Below, piece by piece: positions 33,767 to 46,562 of a stretch of DNA of 64,000 bases (positions are counted from its first letter, which is position 1; each line of letters starts with the position of its first letter). The DNA comes from Cytospora piceicola (lineage: Eukaryota; Ascomycota; Sordariomycetes; Diaporthales; Cytosporaceae), in assembly GCA_023375675.1 (NCBI GenBank), contig JALQBC010000025.1, positions 434,001 through 498,000 of the forward strand. Reading direction: 5' to 3'. A program made the translations under genes and the position numbers. The notes beneath the pieces were generated by a model. The model searched no databases. It saw only the letters and a list, made by a program, of their open reading frames with translations, and was not told where the DNA came from.

Positions 33767-36700
33767 TCAATCCGCTGAAGCCCTCGCCAGCGCCTCTAGC
33801 AGGCTCGACGGGAACCGGTACCGCAGTTGGGAAGTATATGTCGTCAGGTCAAGGCTCATTTGCTTCAGCTGTACCTGCAGGTCGCGCGAGGTGCCCTCGT
33901 TCCCGCTGAATTGCCCACTTGCCAGCCTGTCCCGCTGTCGCGTGCAGCACACCACGGTCCACATCAACAGGTTGCCCACATTGGCAGACACCGACTGTGG
34001 TAGGCTAGCAAACTTGGCTGCATACGCCCGGATGGCCGTGGGGTCGCCCCTGGCCTCCAGGGGCAGGATCTCGAGTGTTTTGATTTGCTGTGGTTGTGTT
34101 ATCAGTACCTGCATTGCGACTAAAGGATAGTTCCGAGAATAATTGGTCGGTTGTGTATGCACTTACATCCAGCGCCAGCATCCACTGGCTAGCCCCAACA
34201 AGGCTCTTAATGTCGGACATCTGCAGCAACACTCCGCACGCCGTGCGATTTACGTCCTGGATCCTCTCCCGGAAGAATCTGTCCCTCTCGTACATCTGCA
34301 TCATCGTCTGCGCCAGCTCCACGGGATCGTCAATGGATGCGAGGCTGAGACTGGTGCCCGACTGGGAGCCCTCAATGCGTGGCTTGACAGGCTGGAGACG
34401 CATGGACTCTCCCCCAACCTCCAGAGAAATAGCCTCACTAAGCGCCCGGCCGACAATCGCCACCACCGTGTCATAGTCCTCTGCGAGATGGTACAACAGG
34501 ACAGCGTCGGTTGTCCGGCCGTTGTCGTTCGCAAATCGGGCTGCCTGCAACGTAATGCTCCGGACAAACTCCTGCTGGTCGGGAAGGCCGATCAGCAAGC
34601 CGCGGTTCTCGACGATGCCAGGGATACGCTGGCCATCTGGTCGGATATCTCCGATGAGCTTGCTGAACTCTCTTGTCTCCAGCACCAACTCCCGCAGTGC
34701 CTCGTGACACAGCTCCGCATGCTGCTTGCCCATCTCGGGGTTGGGATCGTCGAGGTTGAGGCAGATGAGGATGATGTAGTCAACAGCCGCGGCCACGTTG
34801 CCGGCGCGGAAATCACGCGTGTAGTAGCCCATCATTCTTCCGAAGCTGATCTGAGGTTGACCGCGCGTGCTGTATGTCAAAAGATCGTTGCCGCTTGTCA
34901 TAGAGTCAGAAGCGCGAAGCAAACCGTAGTACTCCAGGGCAATCGCGAAATGGATCGCGTCCACGTAAGCGAACGAGTACAAGTATGCGATGGCCTGCTC
35001 GAACATTCCCGAGATGATTTGCATGAAGAAGAACATGCCAAAGTTGCCGTTAGAACCGTCGGCATTGTTCTTGGGGAAGTATTTCATGCCAACCTCGCGC
35101 ATGGTGTTTTGCACATCGGACAGCCCAAACATCTCGCCCGCAATCTCCACCGACCGATCGCCTTCTCGAGCGAGGTTAAACTGCAGCCACATCCAATCGT
35201 GGACGTCTGCAGTGAACCCTTCGAAACTGCGGTTGCTCAGCTCACAACGACCAATGATCTTGTAGCATGCCGCCCGGTAGGGGTCAATCGAGTTCTCAGG
35301 GGCATTGCGGATACGCTGACTGAACTCGGTATTGCAACGGTCTTGTAGTTGCCTCTTGAGACGTCTATCCTCGCTCGATGCGAAGCTGCTGATGAAGCCA
35401 GGGAATGACCGGTCGATGCTCTTGAAGTGGTTCGCGTTCTCGTTGACGTACTGCGCTGCTTCGTTCACGTGGCCTGACCGAAGGAGGTAGAATATGATGG
35501 CCCAGACGAATTCCTCTTGTCCCTCGCGTCGAATCGACTGGAGGTCCGTGTTATCTGGGGCGAGATGCTTTCCTTGCGACAAAAGGCGGACATAGGCCTT
35601 GATCTTGCTGGTGACATCCGGTCTTCCACCAAGCTGGGCGTTCTGAGGGTTCCTAGCGATTTGCTGCTCAACTTGGTCCATGAATTTCATCTCCAGGAAT
35701 CTGTTGGCGCCGGCCAGTACCCTCTTCCTCAGTGCTATTCCACCCGCCGAATTGGTATTTGGATCCAGATAGGCATTAGAAAACTGTCGCTCGCTGGCCG
35801 TAGCATCCGCACCTGGGAGATCAGCGTCAGGGTTCTCGCCGACGATCTGCACCATGGCACGATAAGCATCGACGAGATGCTCCGCATGTCGGTCGCCAGA
35901 TTTCGACTCGACTTCGGCAAGCTCGTTGAGGATGGGATACGACACGGCTTGAGCTAGTTGGCGGGTGTCGTTGAGTTGGCGAATCTTCTCTGCCAGCTTG
36001 TTTTGCTTCTCTCGCAGGAAGCGGTCATCAGCACCGCCGCCGTTCAGAGCACCACCCGCAGCAGGACCGGTAACGTCCGAGAAGTCTGCAGGGTGTGGAC
36101 CAATCCTGCTAGCGGTGCCAATGACAGACTTTCCAAGACCGGATCGTGCAAGCACACTGGCCTTGTTGGTCGACCTGGTTGGGCTTGATGGCCCTGCACC
36201 CCTTCTCCGCGACCTGCCAAAGCCAGCCTGCGAGTCTCTTCCTGGCGCAGCCCCTGCACCTCCCGCAGTGGCCTGCTTAGGCTTGATGCCAAAGTGCTCG
36301 TAGATCCGATTCCTCTGCACCTCCCACTCCATCGTGACGTTGTCCTCCAAGAACGCATCAAAGTCTCTGACAGACCTCTCCAGCCCGTCGGCAATCATGC
36401 TCAGTGTAGTCTTGTTCTGCAAATTCGAAAGGTATGTCTCGACGTCCATCTCGCCTTGCGGGGCACCGTATACAGTCCGATCGAAGCGCGAGGACTGGAA
36501 GCCCAGGGAGCCCAGGTCTCGGACGGCAGAGCCAGGGTCGACGCCGGACGCAGCAAGCAGGTAGTGCGCCCTTCCGTCGAGTTGACGGTCGCCGGTTGTC
36601 TCCTTGGAGCTGAGCTTCTTGAGTCGCTGTCGAAGGTCGCCGAGGCCCAGCTGCAGGCTGGGCAGGTCTTCCATGGTGGCATCCCCCTCGATGTGGTTTC

Positions 36701-37325
36701 TCTTGCTCTTGGCCAGCAGGCTGTCGAAGAAGGCGCCGGTCGGTGCTTGTTGGGAAGGGTTCGCGTTCGCGGTCGGGGCACTCAAAGTATTCCCAAACAT
36801 GCCTCCACCCAGTGTACTTGTCGCAGCGGGCTGTGCTTGCGGGGCAGAAGTGGTTGTGTTGCCGAACATGCTGAGTGAGGGTTTGTTTGGGTCTCCAAAG
36901 AGACCGGTGGTCTGTGGCTGGGTTGTTGCGGTGGTGTTTCCTCCGCCAAAAAGGCCGCCGCCGGTGCTCGTGGGGGGTTGACCTGCTGGGGTGTTGCTAC
37001 CAAGTCCAAGCCCACCGAACAGGCCTCCTGAGGGTTGTTGAGTTTGTGGAGTAGTCGTCGCTGCACCGAACAGTCCTCCCGACTGCTGTTGAGTTTGTGG
37101 AGTAGTCGTCGCTGCACCGAACAATCCGCCCGACTGCTGTTGAGGTTGAGGAGTAGTCGTCGCTGCACCGAACAGCCCTCCTGTGCTTGAAGGCTGGGAG
37201 GTGGCAGTACCAGATCCAAACAGGCCACCAGTGCTTGGGGTCTGCTTGTTCAGGTTACCAAAGAGACCTCCCGATGTTGATGGGTTGGAGGCCCCAGGGG
37301 TGTTCAGGTTGCCGAATAAAGACAT
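33767..37325 (-). CDS. NIC96: Nucleoporin NIC96 (Nup93 family) with N-terminal GLFG repeats
   Basis: Linker nucleoporin of the inner ring of the nuclear pore complex; it anchors the Nsp1 channel trimer. Two exons (37325-34167, 34087-33767; phase 0, junction LALD|QIKTLE) give 1159 aa, close to other filamentous-fungal NIC96. Residues 1-about 190 are FG-type repeats (GGLFG, SMFGN, GGMFGN). A coiled-coil and binding region follows (LPSLQLGLGDLRQRLKKLSS). The rest is the alpha-solenoid Nic96 domain (EFVWAIIFYLLRSGHVNEA, ENSIDPYRAACYKIIGRCEL, AIALEYYGLLR). Three tandem 17-residue units GGLFGAATTTPQ(P/T)QQ(Q/P)S lie in the repeat region. Budding-yeast Nic96 lacks such FG repeats. Confidence 0.96.
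37036..37188 (-). repeat. 51-bp tandem unit encoding GLFG repeats in NIC96
   Basis: Three near-identical 51-bp units, each encoding GGLFGAATTTPQ plus a glutamine-rich spacer. In frame; near identity suggests recent expansion or gene-conversion homogenisation. Confidence 0.85.
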
Positions 37326-38009
37326 CTTGCCTGCAGTGGTGGTTGAGAGGTGAGCAGGAACAAGATGGGAAGGGAAGACACGTCAAGTGGACGCGTTGGG
37401 GTCAGGTAGGCAGGCACAAAACCTCCTCAGCAACCTTTTTGTTTACGTGCAACAACAAAAGGTCTTGGGAAATGCAGTCAATCCAGATCAAATCCAGAGG
37501 CTGCATGTGCTTGAGCTTTAGCTTGAGCTGGGCTCCACTTGGTACTTCCAAGGTTGTGTACAGTGTAATGCCACTGCACCTGGGCAGTTCGGCAACTCGG
37601 CAGGCAAGCTGAGCAAGCCTGCAACCCTGGCAGCTTAGGCCAGGAAGGCACCTCCCAAGTTTTTAGGTTCCAGGTGCTAGGCCGCTAAAACGAGACCCAC
37701 TTATAACACATCCACCAAAACATTACACAGTAGAACTCCATTGATGCTGTGGACTTCAGAACCCTTGAATCGAGCATGGACATACTTCACTGCTTAACAA
37801 GACACAAGGACATCTAGACATCTGGACATTTGGACATCTAAGAATTCATAGCAGCCTTGGCTTCATCAGAATCAATCATGGCAGTCTACCTGTCTACCTG
37901 TACCTAACGCCAATGCCAAACCGAAAGACCACTCCACCGTTGAGAAATACCCCCCCTTCTGCCTCTCCCGGCAAGACCAGGCTGTCCGAGAGCAGCATCA
38001 GCCGCCTTC
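37326..38009. other. NIC96 promoter and FGGY kinase 3' flank
   Basis: Contains a GACATCT/GGACATTT short repeat at about 37808-37841. No gene supported. Confidence 0.6.
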
Positions 38010-39941
38010 CTAGCCCTTGAGGGCCGCGTCGACCTTCTGCCTGTACTCCCGCTGAGTGCGGCACTGCTCCAGGAACACCTCGTACTTGACCTCCAGCAGC
38101 TTCTTCTTGGCGGGGTCCGCGTCCGCCCGCACCGTCTTGCCGGGCTTGCTCATGCGGTCCATGATGTTCCACAGGGACTCGGTGTTCCCCTCCGCGTCGC
38201 CGCTGGCAGCCTTGGCTCCCAGCATCGCCGCTCCGTGGACCACCGCGGCGTTGACGTAGCGGGGCACCAGCACGGGCATGTCGCACGCAGTGGCGATCAG
38301 GTCCATCAGGATGTCGTTCTGGCACTGGCTGCCGGACATGAAGATGCTGAGGATGGTGTGGCCCGACTTGTTCATGGTCTCGATGATCTGGCGGGTCTGC
38401 AGGGCGATGAATTCCATGACAGAGTAGTACAGAAGGGCGAGGCCGTCCTGGGTCTTGTCGCTGCTCATGCCGATGACAGCACCTCGCATGTTGGGGTCCG
38501 CGATGGGTGAGCGGTTGCCCCACAGGTCGCCGTAGAAGAAATAGTGGCGGGTCAAGTAGCCCATGAAGGGGGCCTTGTCCTTCTCGCTCATCTCCTGCAG
38601 GTGGTTGTTCAGGAAGTCGTAGATGTTGTTGCCCAACGCGCTCGCGCTCGCCTTCGTCTCAGCGTACGCTGGGTGGGTCTCCAAGATGTACTTCAGCAAC
38701 TCGCCGGTGGCGGACTGTCCACCCTCAGCCATCCAGTATCCAGGAATCAACACATCCCGGTAGGGACCCCAGACACCATTGACGAAGACGGCTTCGGGGG
38801 ACATGGCGAGGTGGCAAGTCGAGGTTCCGGCCACAGCGGCCAGTCGGGTAAAGGCCTGGCTCACGTCGTTCTTTGCTACAGAGTCGTCGAGACGGTCTGG
38901 ACCGAGATTGACCTTAGCACCCACAGTTCCAATCCATCCGGCATACGCGTCGATCACACCACTGCCCACAGCGATTCCGGCGGGGAGGCCAAGCTGCTTG
39001 CCTGCCTTCTCAGAGAGGGTGCCCACGAGCTCGCCTGCGCTTAGGTAGGTTCCGTTCTGCGCAAACTGAAGTCAGTCTCTCTTGTCTTAGGTGCAGTAGT
39101 AAAAGTAGTACAAATGAGATGGGGAAATAAATAACGAAAGGGCTCACCACCCCATTGACGCCTCCAACGCGTTTAAAATTGTCCTTGACCAGGTCACCCA
39201 GGCCGATAGAGTGGTAGAAGTCCTCCTGCCAGCCCTTCACGCTGCCGTCCACGCCCACGGGGACAAAGCCCTGCTTGCAGACGGTGCTGCAGAAGCTCCT
39301 GGTCTCATTGCCGGTCGCCAGGTGGGTCAGCGCGTCCGCCAGGTCGTAGAACTTGCAGCGGTCGAACAGCTCGGGGGCCATGTGGTTCTTCAGCCAGAGG
39401 ACCTTGGGGATCTCCATCTCAACACTCATGGTGCCGCCAACATAGCGAAGCAGGTTGTGGCCGGTCGCGTTGATCTTCTCTGTCTCCTCAATGGGTCGGT
39501 GGTCAAGCCACAGGATGACGTTGCGGTCGTTTCCGTCGTTCTTGAAGTCTGGACCGGTGACGGGGACTGGCTCATCAGTATCGTGAGAGAAGACGGCAAG
39601 GGAGCACGTCGCGTCGAAGCCAAGGCCCTTGATGGTGCTGGGGTCGACCAAAGAGTCCTTCACCACCTTCTGCACACAGTTGCAGATGGCATTCCAGATG
39701 TCGGTAGTAGATTGCTCCTGCAGGAAGACCAATTGGTTAGTCGGTGCTCACCACAAGCTACATATAGAAGATTCGGCCGCCCCTCACTCACATAGTGCGC
39801 TGCATCACCGCCGACGGGCTGCCAGAGCTTGATCTCTTGCGAGGCCAATGCCTTGATCTCTCCAGTGGAGTCAATGATGCAGGCTCGAGCTGAGCCTGTG
39901 CCCACATCGATGCCGATGTAGTGCTCTTGACGTCTGTCCAT
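38010..39941 (-). CDS. FGGY-family carbohydrate kinase (D-ribulokinase type)
   Basis: Three exons (39941-39792, 39717-39148, 39056-38010, all phase 0) give 588 aa. The N-terminal ATPase loop is YIGIDVGTGSARACIID. GLGFDATCSLAVF and NDRNVILWLDHRP follow, then LGLPAGIAVGSGVIDAYAGWIG, VAGTSTCHL, HYFFYGDLWGNRSP and FMSGSQCQND. This combination marks the YDR109C/FGGY D-ribulokinase group, thought to repair or salvage free pentuloses. The start was set at MDRRQEHYIG because homology begins there. An in-frame ATG 46 codons upstream (40079) would add a Ser/Thr/His-rich extension with no homology. Cytosolic by inference; substrate not certain. Confidence 0.92.
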
Positions 39942-41800
39942 TTTTGAGTCAGTTTCTGGTTTGTTGGGTGGAAGCTGTTTTCCAAGGTGTCGGAAAGTGT
40001 GTACGACAAGGCTGGAAACTTGGAGGTGAAGTACTAACTCTTCAGTGGTAGGTAGATTTGTGTCAGACACTGAGGCCATGGTGGATCATAAGGGTCTCAG
40101 GCTATCTGCTTTGATTCGTAGATCCGACGGAAACTTCAGAATAAGTAATAGAGGTGTGAGATGAAGTCAATGGCTTGTTTCAACTGCAGTACTGTGTAAG
40201 CTGTCAAGCTCTAAAGGGATCAATGAGGCCAATGGGACCAATTCTATTGTGATCTAGAGGGACGCCAACAAGAGTTTGTATCACGATGCTTGGGTATCAA
40301 CAGAGTTAGCTGAGGTACAACGAGATCCAACTGCATGGGAGCAGCAAAAGGAAATATTTCTGAGACCACGTCAGGAGGTTGACAAGTCCCCTAGATTGCT
40401 TTGACCTTCCCAGCTTCCCTCCTTCCCCCAGCTTCCCTCCTTCCCCCAGCTTCCGCAAGCTCCTCATCACCCGATGCCACATGGATGACGTTAAGGAGGC
40501 AAAGCGTACCTGGTATGTATGATGTACCTCTGTTACTATGATAGTAGGCACGAAAGTCCGTACGCTAGTTTCTAGGAGCTTCCCCACATCCTTCGAAGGG
40601 ATTCTGGAAGATCGACGCAGCTTTGGAGAGCATGCATTCCCAGCCCCACCCAGCGGCAAGCATCGTGAGGGTGATATTGGTGTTCTGCTCCCTGGCAGCC
40701 GGGAACACATGCAGTAAAGTGGTCCTCAACCCCGGATGTCAACCCTGGCCTGCATACAACATGGACGACTTTGGAGATACTTCGCATGCCTTTTGACCTC
40801 ATCCCTCCGACATTGGATCATTCTCTAGTCATCGGGCTGTCAGGCGGTTAGGCTGTCAGCGCCGAGGCGCACAGGCGGGGATACCAATCCGGCCGCCATG
40901 GCAGCGATCCTAGCATCAGCAGTCATCCGGTGGCTAACCGGTCTTCCGTGTCCGCCCGTGTTCCAAGGCTGTCTGTCGTGTGCCACAACTGCACGAGTAC
41001 ATGAACTTTCACATACACGCAGGGGGTGACTGTCGCCCGTCAGTAGGCAAGAAGTAGGACACCTGTCACGGGAGGTTGGCGTGTTGGGGTCGGGGCTCTC
41101 CGAATAAGTATTACATGTCAAGGCTTCCCCGGACTCCGAACCTGCTGTGTGTTCCTGACTAGGACATCAGTCTCCGCTTCCCCGGAATCGAGGATTGGGG
41201 CTCTATACGGAGTACCTAGGTGTGGTTGTATGCAGCGTATCGGCTAAGGGTCTAGACTACGTCCACAGACGAGCAGTTGACTACCTACCAGCCTATGTAG
41301 TAGGTAAAATTTGTTTACAGTATTGACTTTGGGCTCCCAACCAACTCAAAGGGCTCATTCTCAAGTAGGTCTGCTTCCGTCGTCAGGTCACAAAAAGGCC
41401 ACAGGTAAATGTGAGGGTAGCAGGTTGCAAACTTCGCTTCTCAGGAGGATTAAACCTCAGCTAGCAATAGTCCAGGACTGGGCCTCCTCAGGGTTAATAG
41501 ATCGAAGTTTCGTACTAGTGCACCCATAAACTCTTCCTTGAGACGAGCTGCCGTTGACCAAATATCGAAAGGAACCTGAATTAAAAAGACCAGCAAGAGT
41601 TCGAGCTCCAGTTTAAGATATCTGTTCGTTGAGACTGGGCTGGTCTTGAAATCGCCTCAGCAATTAGTGAGGTGTTGTTGAAGTTAGCTGCACAGCTGCC
41701 CGCCTCTAAAAAGTCAAGCCTAGACACTCCAAATTTTGGACAACCCTCAAGCCCAAAGCCAACCACAACACCACAAAAGGCCTTCCTGACCATCGACAAT
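39942..41800. other. Divergent spacer between FGGY kinase and SMN-like genes
   Basis: Promoters of both genes. Holds an 18-bp pyrimidine-rich tandem unit (40409-40454) and an AGTACCTAGGT motif at 41212-41222. No gene supported. Confidence 0.6.
40409..40454 (+). repeat. 18-bp tandem repeat, 2.6 copies
   Basis: Unit CCCAGCTTCCCTCCTTCC repeated head to tail without mismatch. Confidence 0.9.
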
Positions 41801-42509
41801 ATGGGACAAGCAGGGAATGAGATGTCGCATGACGATATCTGGGACGACTCGGCGCTGGTGAACAGCTGGAACGAGGCGCTGGACGAGTATAAAGTACGGC
41901 CAATCACTTCAACCCTCGCCCTGTCACAAACGCGCTTAAACCATGGACTAAAACCCTCGCCTGCAGAAATACCACAGCATCCACGCCAACGGAGGGAAGC
42001 TAGAGGACCTCCCCGAGTACGTGCCACTCTTTTCCCCTTCCCAGGCTCTGCCCTCAGCTCACCTACTGTCACAGATTTCAACAAGATGCCAGTGCCAAGC
42101 CTGAAGCCGTCTTGCCGTCAGATGCACCCTCATCAGAGCGAGAACCGGCACCAGTAGACCGCCAGGCTCAAGGCACAGAACAGCATCGCGTGGACCTCGA
42201 AGCGATACCTGCCGTGGGCGCGGAGGGCACGGGTGGCGGCGTGGCCAACGGTGACAGGAACGCGGGTGTGGGTCAGGGCTTGAGTGGCGGAGGACCTATG
42301 CCTCCACAAGCCCTGCTGGGCTCTAGTATGTGTGACACCCTTCAAGTTTACTTGCGGATTCCGGATGCTGTGTATCCAGTCTTGTTGTTCAGGGCTAACG
42401 AGGGGGGGATCGACCAGTGCAAGACGAAGGACTCAAGAGACTGCTCATGTCCTGGTATTACGCCGGTTACTACACAGGCATCTACGAGGGTCAACAGCAG
42501 AAGTCCTAG
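41801..42509 (+). CDS. Survival motor neuron (SMN)-like protein, 4 exons
   Basis: Core of the SMN complex that loads Sm rings onto snRNAs. Exons 41801-41893, 41967-42016, 42075-42325 and 42418-42509 give 161 aa. The N-terminal Gemin2-binding motif is DDIWDDSALVNSWNEALDEY, continuing across the first intron as KKYHSIHANGG. The middle is a low-complexity Gly/Ala/Glu linker. The C-terminal YG-box is LLMSWYYAGYYTGIYEGQQQ, the SMN self-association helix. There is no Tudor domain, as in fission yeast Smn1. Splice junctions GA|A and A|TG keep the frame; the first donor (GTACGG) and the last acceptor (GACCAG) are weak but required by the motifs. No long ORF covers it. Confidence 0.9.
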
Positions 42510-43660
42510 CAGGGAGAACACCGTCCCGAGTTTCGTGTTCGGGCTGCTTGGAGTTCATCACGGCATGACAAGCATTGGAAGCCGGAGGCATCACTTCACG
42601 AAGAGGCCGAGCTTCGCCGGCTTAATTGCAAACTCAAGGATTGGAGAGGAGCACAGTACAGGGGGAAGCAGAAGCAGGAGGCAATGCTCGCGCCATGTTA
42701 CTCTTGTTTAGAGGATAGGGCTGGCGATTTATATCAACCTGCATCCCTACGTGGTAGGGCGTGCTGCAGCTATTCTGCTCTGGTAGTTTGGCTGACGGTT
42801 TGGCAGCCTGTGTCATGGCGGAGCAGTCGTTAAGCATGAGGTTATCTGTAGTTCTGCAGGGCAGAGACTTGGAAGAGCATCAAAAACATGCAACAAGCGA
42901 TTGATATAATGGCCAATATCTAATCTGGTACGGCTTGTCGAGAGTCCTAATAGTAGTGGTGTTGTGAATATGACACTTTGCGCATGAGGTCTGCTGTGCC
43001 TCGAGGAGATACATAACAAACCACAGCAACATGGGTTAAGATTAGGTCTCCCGCAAAGGCTGAAGACCAATAGACCAACATCCAGCCCAGTGTCGAAGGG
43101 ATTTGACAGCGATTCCCGTTGACAGCGATTCCCGTTGATCTCTTGGTGTGAAGATCCTTTGTTATAGTGGCGTCTTCTCCCGCAGGCAGGGTGTGTCCTC
43201 GTCCGGGGCTTCCAGGCTATTTCCTCTACTCAGGAGCAGCATTTTCTCAGTTAGACACGCACATGCACCCTGGGCATTTTGTTCAGCTCGTCCAAAATTG
43301 TTTGGGTAAAAAAAAATGTGTATTGCACGAAGGAGACTACAACAGCCCTCCAGTCGCCTACCCATATGAAATCGCCGAACCTGACATCGCCTTCGCCGCC
43401 CCCGACTTCTTTTTTTTTTTTTTGGCAAGAAACTTGGATATGCTGGTCCATTATATCTGGACCGTTTCCAGATCGTGCCGTCGTGGGGTGGTCGTCGACA
43501 GCATCGGGTTCTTCCCTGTCCCAAATCCCATTGCTCCTTGCTGATATAAAAAAGGCAAAATCCATCCAAAGTCCTCTCGTGACTCGTCTATCGCAGTGGC
43601 ACTTGAAAATGTTCCGTCGTCGTCTTGGTTGTCGGGGTGATAGTAGAAAGAAGAAATGGT
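42510..43660. other. Convergent 3' region of SMN-like and SERF genes
   Basis: 3' UTRs. T-run at 43409-43424 and a duplicated 16-mer TTGACAGCGATTCCCG at about 43105-43136. No gene supported. Confidence 0.6.
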
Positions 43661-44168
43661 CTATTTCTTGGCCGCGGCCTCGGCGGCCTTACGCTCGTCG
43701 GCTGTGAACATGTCCCATGGTTAGATTACAGGCAAGAGTAGCGTATAGTATTCGCAGGCGAGATGCCCCCCCTACCTAGTTTCTGCTTCTCGCGCATCTT
43801 GGCGGCGACGTCCTCCTTGTCGCGCTGCATCTCGCTGCCAGTCTTTCCGTTCTTGGACTTCTACGACGGGGCAAAGAAAAAACGGGTTAGCAAATCATCA
43901 GGGATCGCCGGCCTTGACAGTGTGCCGCAGCGCGAGACAACAAGACTGCCGAGGGCTCCAACCTGAGCCACTCCAGTATGGCCAGCCGGGTCGGTTTTCC
44001 TCGACATAGGTAGGATTCAAGGTTGGCCGTCGCGGGCGGCAGTTGAGAGTGGGAGAGGAGGTCGCAGCCCTGGCCTCGCCGTCGGGACAACCGGGCAGGA
44101 CTTACCATCTGGGACATCTTCTTCTGGTTGGCCTCTCGGGCCTTCTCACGCTGGTTTCCACGAGCCAT
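43661..44168 (-). CDS. 4F5/SERF-family small protein, 3 exons
   Basis: Three tiny exons (44168-44106, 43860-43776, 43701-43661) encode 62 aa, too split for a simple ORF scan. It begins MARGNQREKAREANQKKMSQ, the SERF (4F5) signature, then KSKNGKTGSEMQRDKEDVAA. It ends in a lysine/alanine helix (ADERKAAEAAAKK). Junctions are phase 0 (M|K) and G|CC. SERF proteins are highly charged, RNA-binding and known to modify protein aggregation; the fungal role is largely unknown. Length and charge pattern are typical. Confidence 0.93.
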
Positions 44169-46562
44169 TGTCGTTGTTGGTTTTTGCAAAGCGAGACGGT
44201 CTTTTTTTGTGGTTTATTTTTTTGAGGATCGACTTGTTGACCCTGGGTATCAGCACGGGCGGAGGGCGGAGATGTTGTTGTCGCGAGAGGCTGGCGCAGA
44301 AGAAGAGTAGTGGGGAGAAATTTATCCTTCAGCTGTCAGACGCCGCAAGAAAGGGGGTTCTAGAACGACTCTGGACGAGGCTGTGTCCACCCTTGACACG
44401 CTCGGACCACCTGTTCCAATTGGGCAGCCGAGGTAATGTCAGGTCCGAGAAGTCACCAACTTCACTGAGTGAGAAGGAAAAACTCCCATATATATACCTT
44501 AGACTAAATGATGTATTTTGAATGAAGTGATACTGCTCCAATGAGAAGGCACCAGAAGAAGTGAGCGGTGGGCCTCGGACTGAAACATCCTCTTTACTCC
44601 AGGAAGGTGACGGGCCACTTGGGCGACACTCTAAGCCGTACTTTACAACATGACCTGCCGGTCACCATATATCCGGTACCATCCAGGTGACACAGCCAAG
44701 CAGTCCATGTTTATGAACCACCTGGGCATGTTTATGTCCAACGGAAGCGCGGGTGGCCCGGGACAAAGCATCGGCAATCTCCCACAACGTCCCCCAAGGC
44801 CAAGTAGGAAGCCCACGGCGCGCTTCGGGGCGTGTCTCTGCCGCTATGCCGATCTACCGAAGCGTACTGTGGTAAGCGCCGGGCTACATATAGATTTACC
44901 TGCTCCATCAAAACCATGCTGAACAGGGGCTGGTGCTTATTGTCTGATACATGGTCTTACAAGCGCTCGGAACGAGCTCAGTCCTTGAAGCAAGAGAGCT
45001 TTCATGATTAGTTGACGCTTTGAGACAAGAGACATTGGACCTGTGATGGTGGTTCAGAAACAGTACCCTAACCCTCACTATCACATCAAGATAATGGGGG
45101 GGGGGGTCAACGGGGGGTCGGCATCGGTTGGCTTGACTTGACTTCAAGCAGCAGAACTGATGTCCAACTGAAAGGATACCACGGTATGTTTATTATATGA
45201 CTCCCACTCGTGCTCTTCTCACGATTGGGACCGTCTTTCCATCGACCCAAGTCCCCGTGGTGTAGCAACCTGCAAGCGCATGATGGGGTTCCTCTCTCAA
45301 CATTGTTGCAGAAGGCTAAATCGATATGAAACACCTTGACAGCCTCTGGCATCCAATCGAATGCCCATCGCGAGCCTCTCCTGGAGACGCGCTTTGTTTC
45401 CTCCCCGTGCTTCCACGCCTTTCCCGCTTGCGATCTTCAACAATTCCCACTTAATGTCCCGAGCCCTTTCAGCTTATTGGACCTGTCGATGATCAAATCT
45501 GGACAAATCTAGATCCCCGTATCCGCAAACCAGACATGCATCAGCCGCCAAGCACGACAGCGATGCAACGAAGTTCTTCTTTTTTGTCCCATTCACGCAT
45601 GCACAACCGCCCACCCCTCCTCCCCTCTCGACATGGGATCCCTAATCCCGGACGGTGAGCGGTTGGCCATCCTCGTCCCCTGTCTGTGCCACACTGCCTC
45701 GACGATGAGTCGGCCCAAGAAAGTGACCTCCTGCCTCCACACAGACACCCAAGGAGTGGGCACACGCGAGCAAAGAGCGCGTCTAAGGCAGCATCAGGTT
45801 AAGCCTTCCGTCCTTGATTGCTACGTGACAATGGGGGGAAACCTGAACGAGCTACCTGAGGTCGTATGCAGGCTCCTGTCTGCGTGAAACGGGCAGCTGG
45901 GATATCCTCTGAACACCAGTCCTGGACGAAGGCTTGACCTATTGGCTACAATGCCTTCTCGTCGCGATGAACGGGATCCTGGGAGCTTACCCTAGCAATC
46001 TGTGAGGTGAAGATGGAGGCATGTGAGTGGGTGGGTGAGTCTTCATGTTTCCCATCTTGCATATCCCTCTTTGTCTCTTTCCATTCAGTTCTACTGGCAG
46101 TTTTCGCACAATGGGACGGTCTGCTATTAAAGACCCAAGGCACCCGCTTTTTCCATTGTCTTCCGTATTGTCCCTATTGAGTTCTTGACCATCTGACCCG
46201 TGGACCGGCATAGTTGCCGTCGACAATGCTTGATACCCTTCTATTCTTTCATTATATTCTTCAGCCACAATAGAGCTGCTTGACGCAGACTCTCGATAAA
46301 TCTTCTCCTACTCGACGCCGATCCTTCTGGATTCGTATCTTCGTCGTTTATCCTTCATTCAAACCTTGGAATCTGCGAGACAGTCAAATCAACATCCTCA
46401 TCGTCGCCACTCACTTTCACCACTGCTGGCAGTAACACATCCGTCCTTGTAAGTACGAAAACCGGCCTCGTAAAAGTCGTTGTTAGCTAACCACCTACCA
46501 GTCTTTGAAACAGTCCACTACTACTACTACTCTACTCTTCTACTACAATAACCAATACCAAA
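44169..46562. other. Spacer between SERF and membrane-protein genes
   Basis: Divergent promoters. T-rich SERF upstream region, CCCTAACCC box at 45066-45074 and G-run at 45096-45105. The 5' UTR of the membrane-protein gene at about 46270-46560 is pyrimidine/CTACTA-rich. No further gene supported. Confidence 0.55.

Noticed and set aside
34143..35348. 401-codon plus-strand frame opposite NIC96
   Set aside because: Antisense shadow; no domain and no conserved start.
37894..38523. 209-codon minus frame overlapping the FGGY kinase 3' end
   Set aside because: Out of frame with the kinase, whose motifs occupy the other frame.
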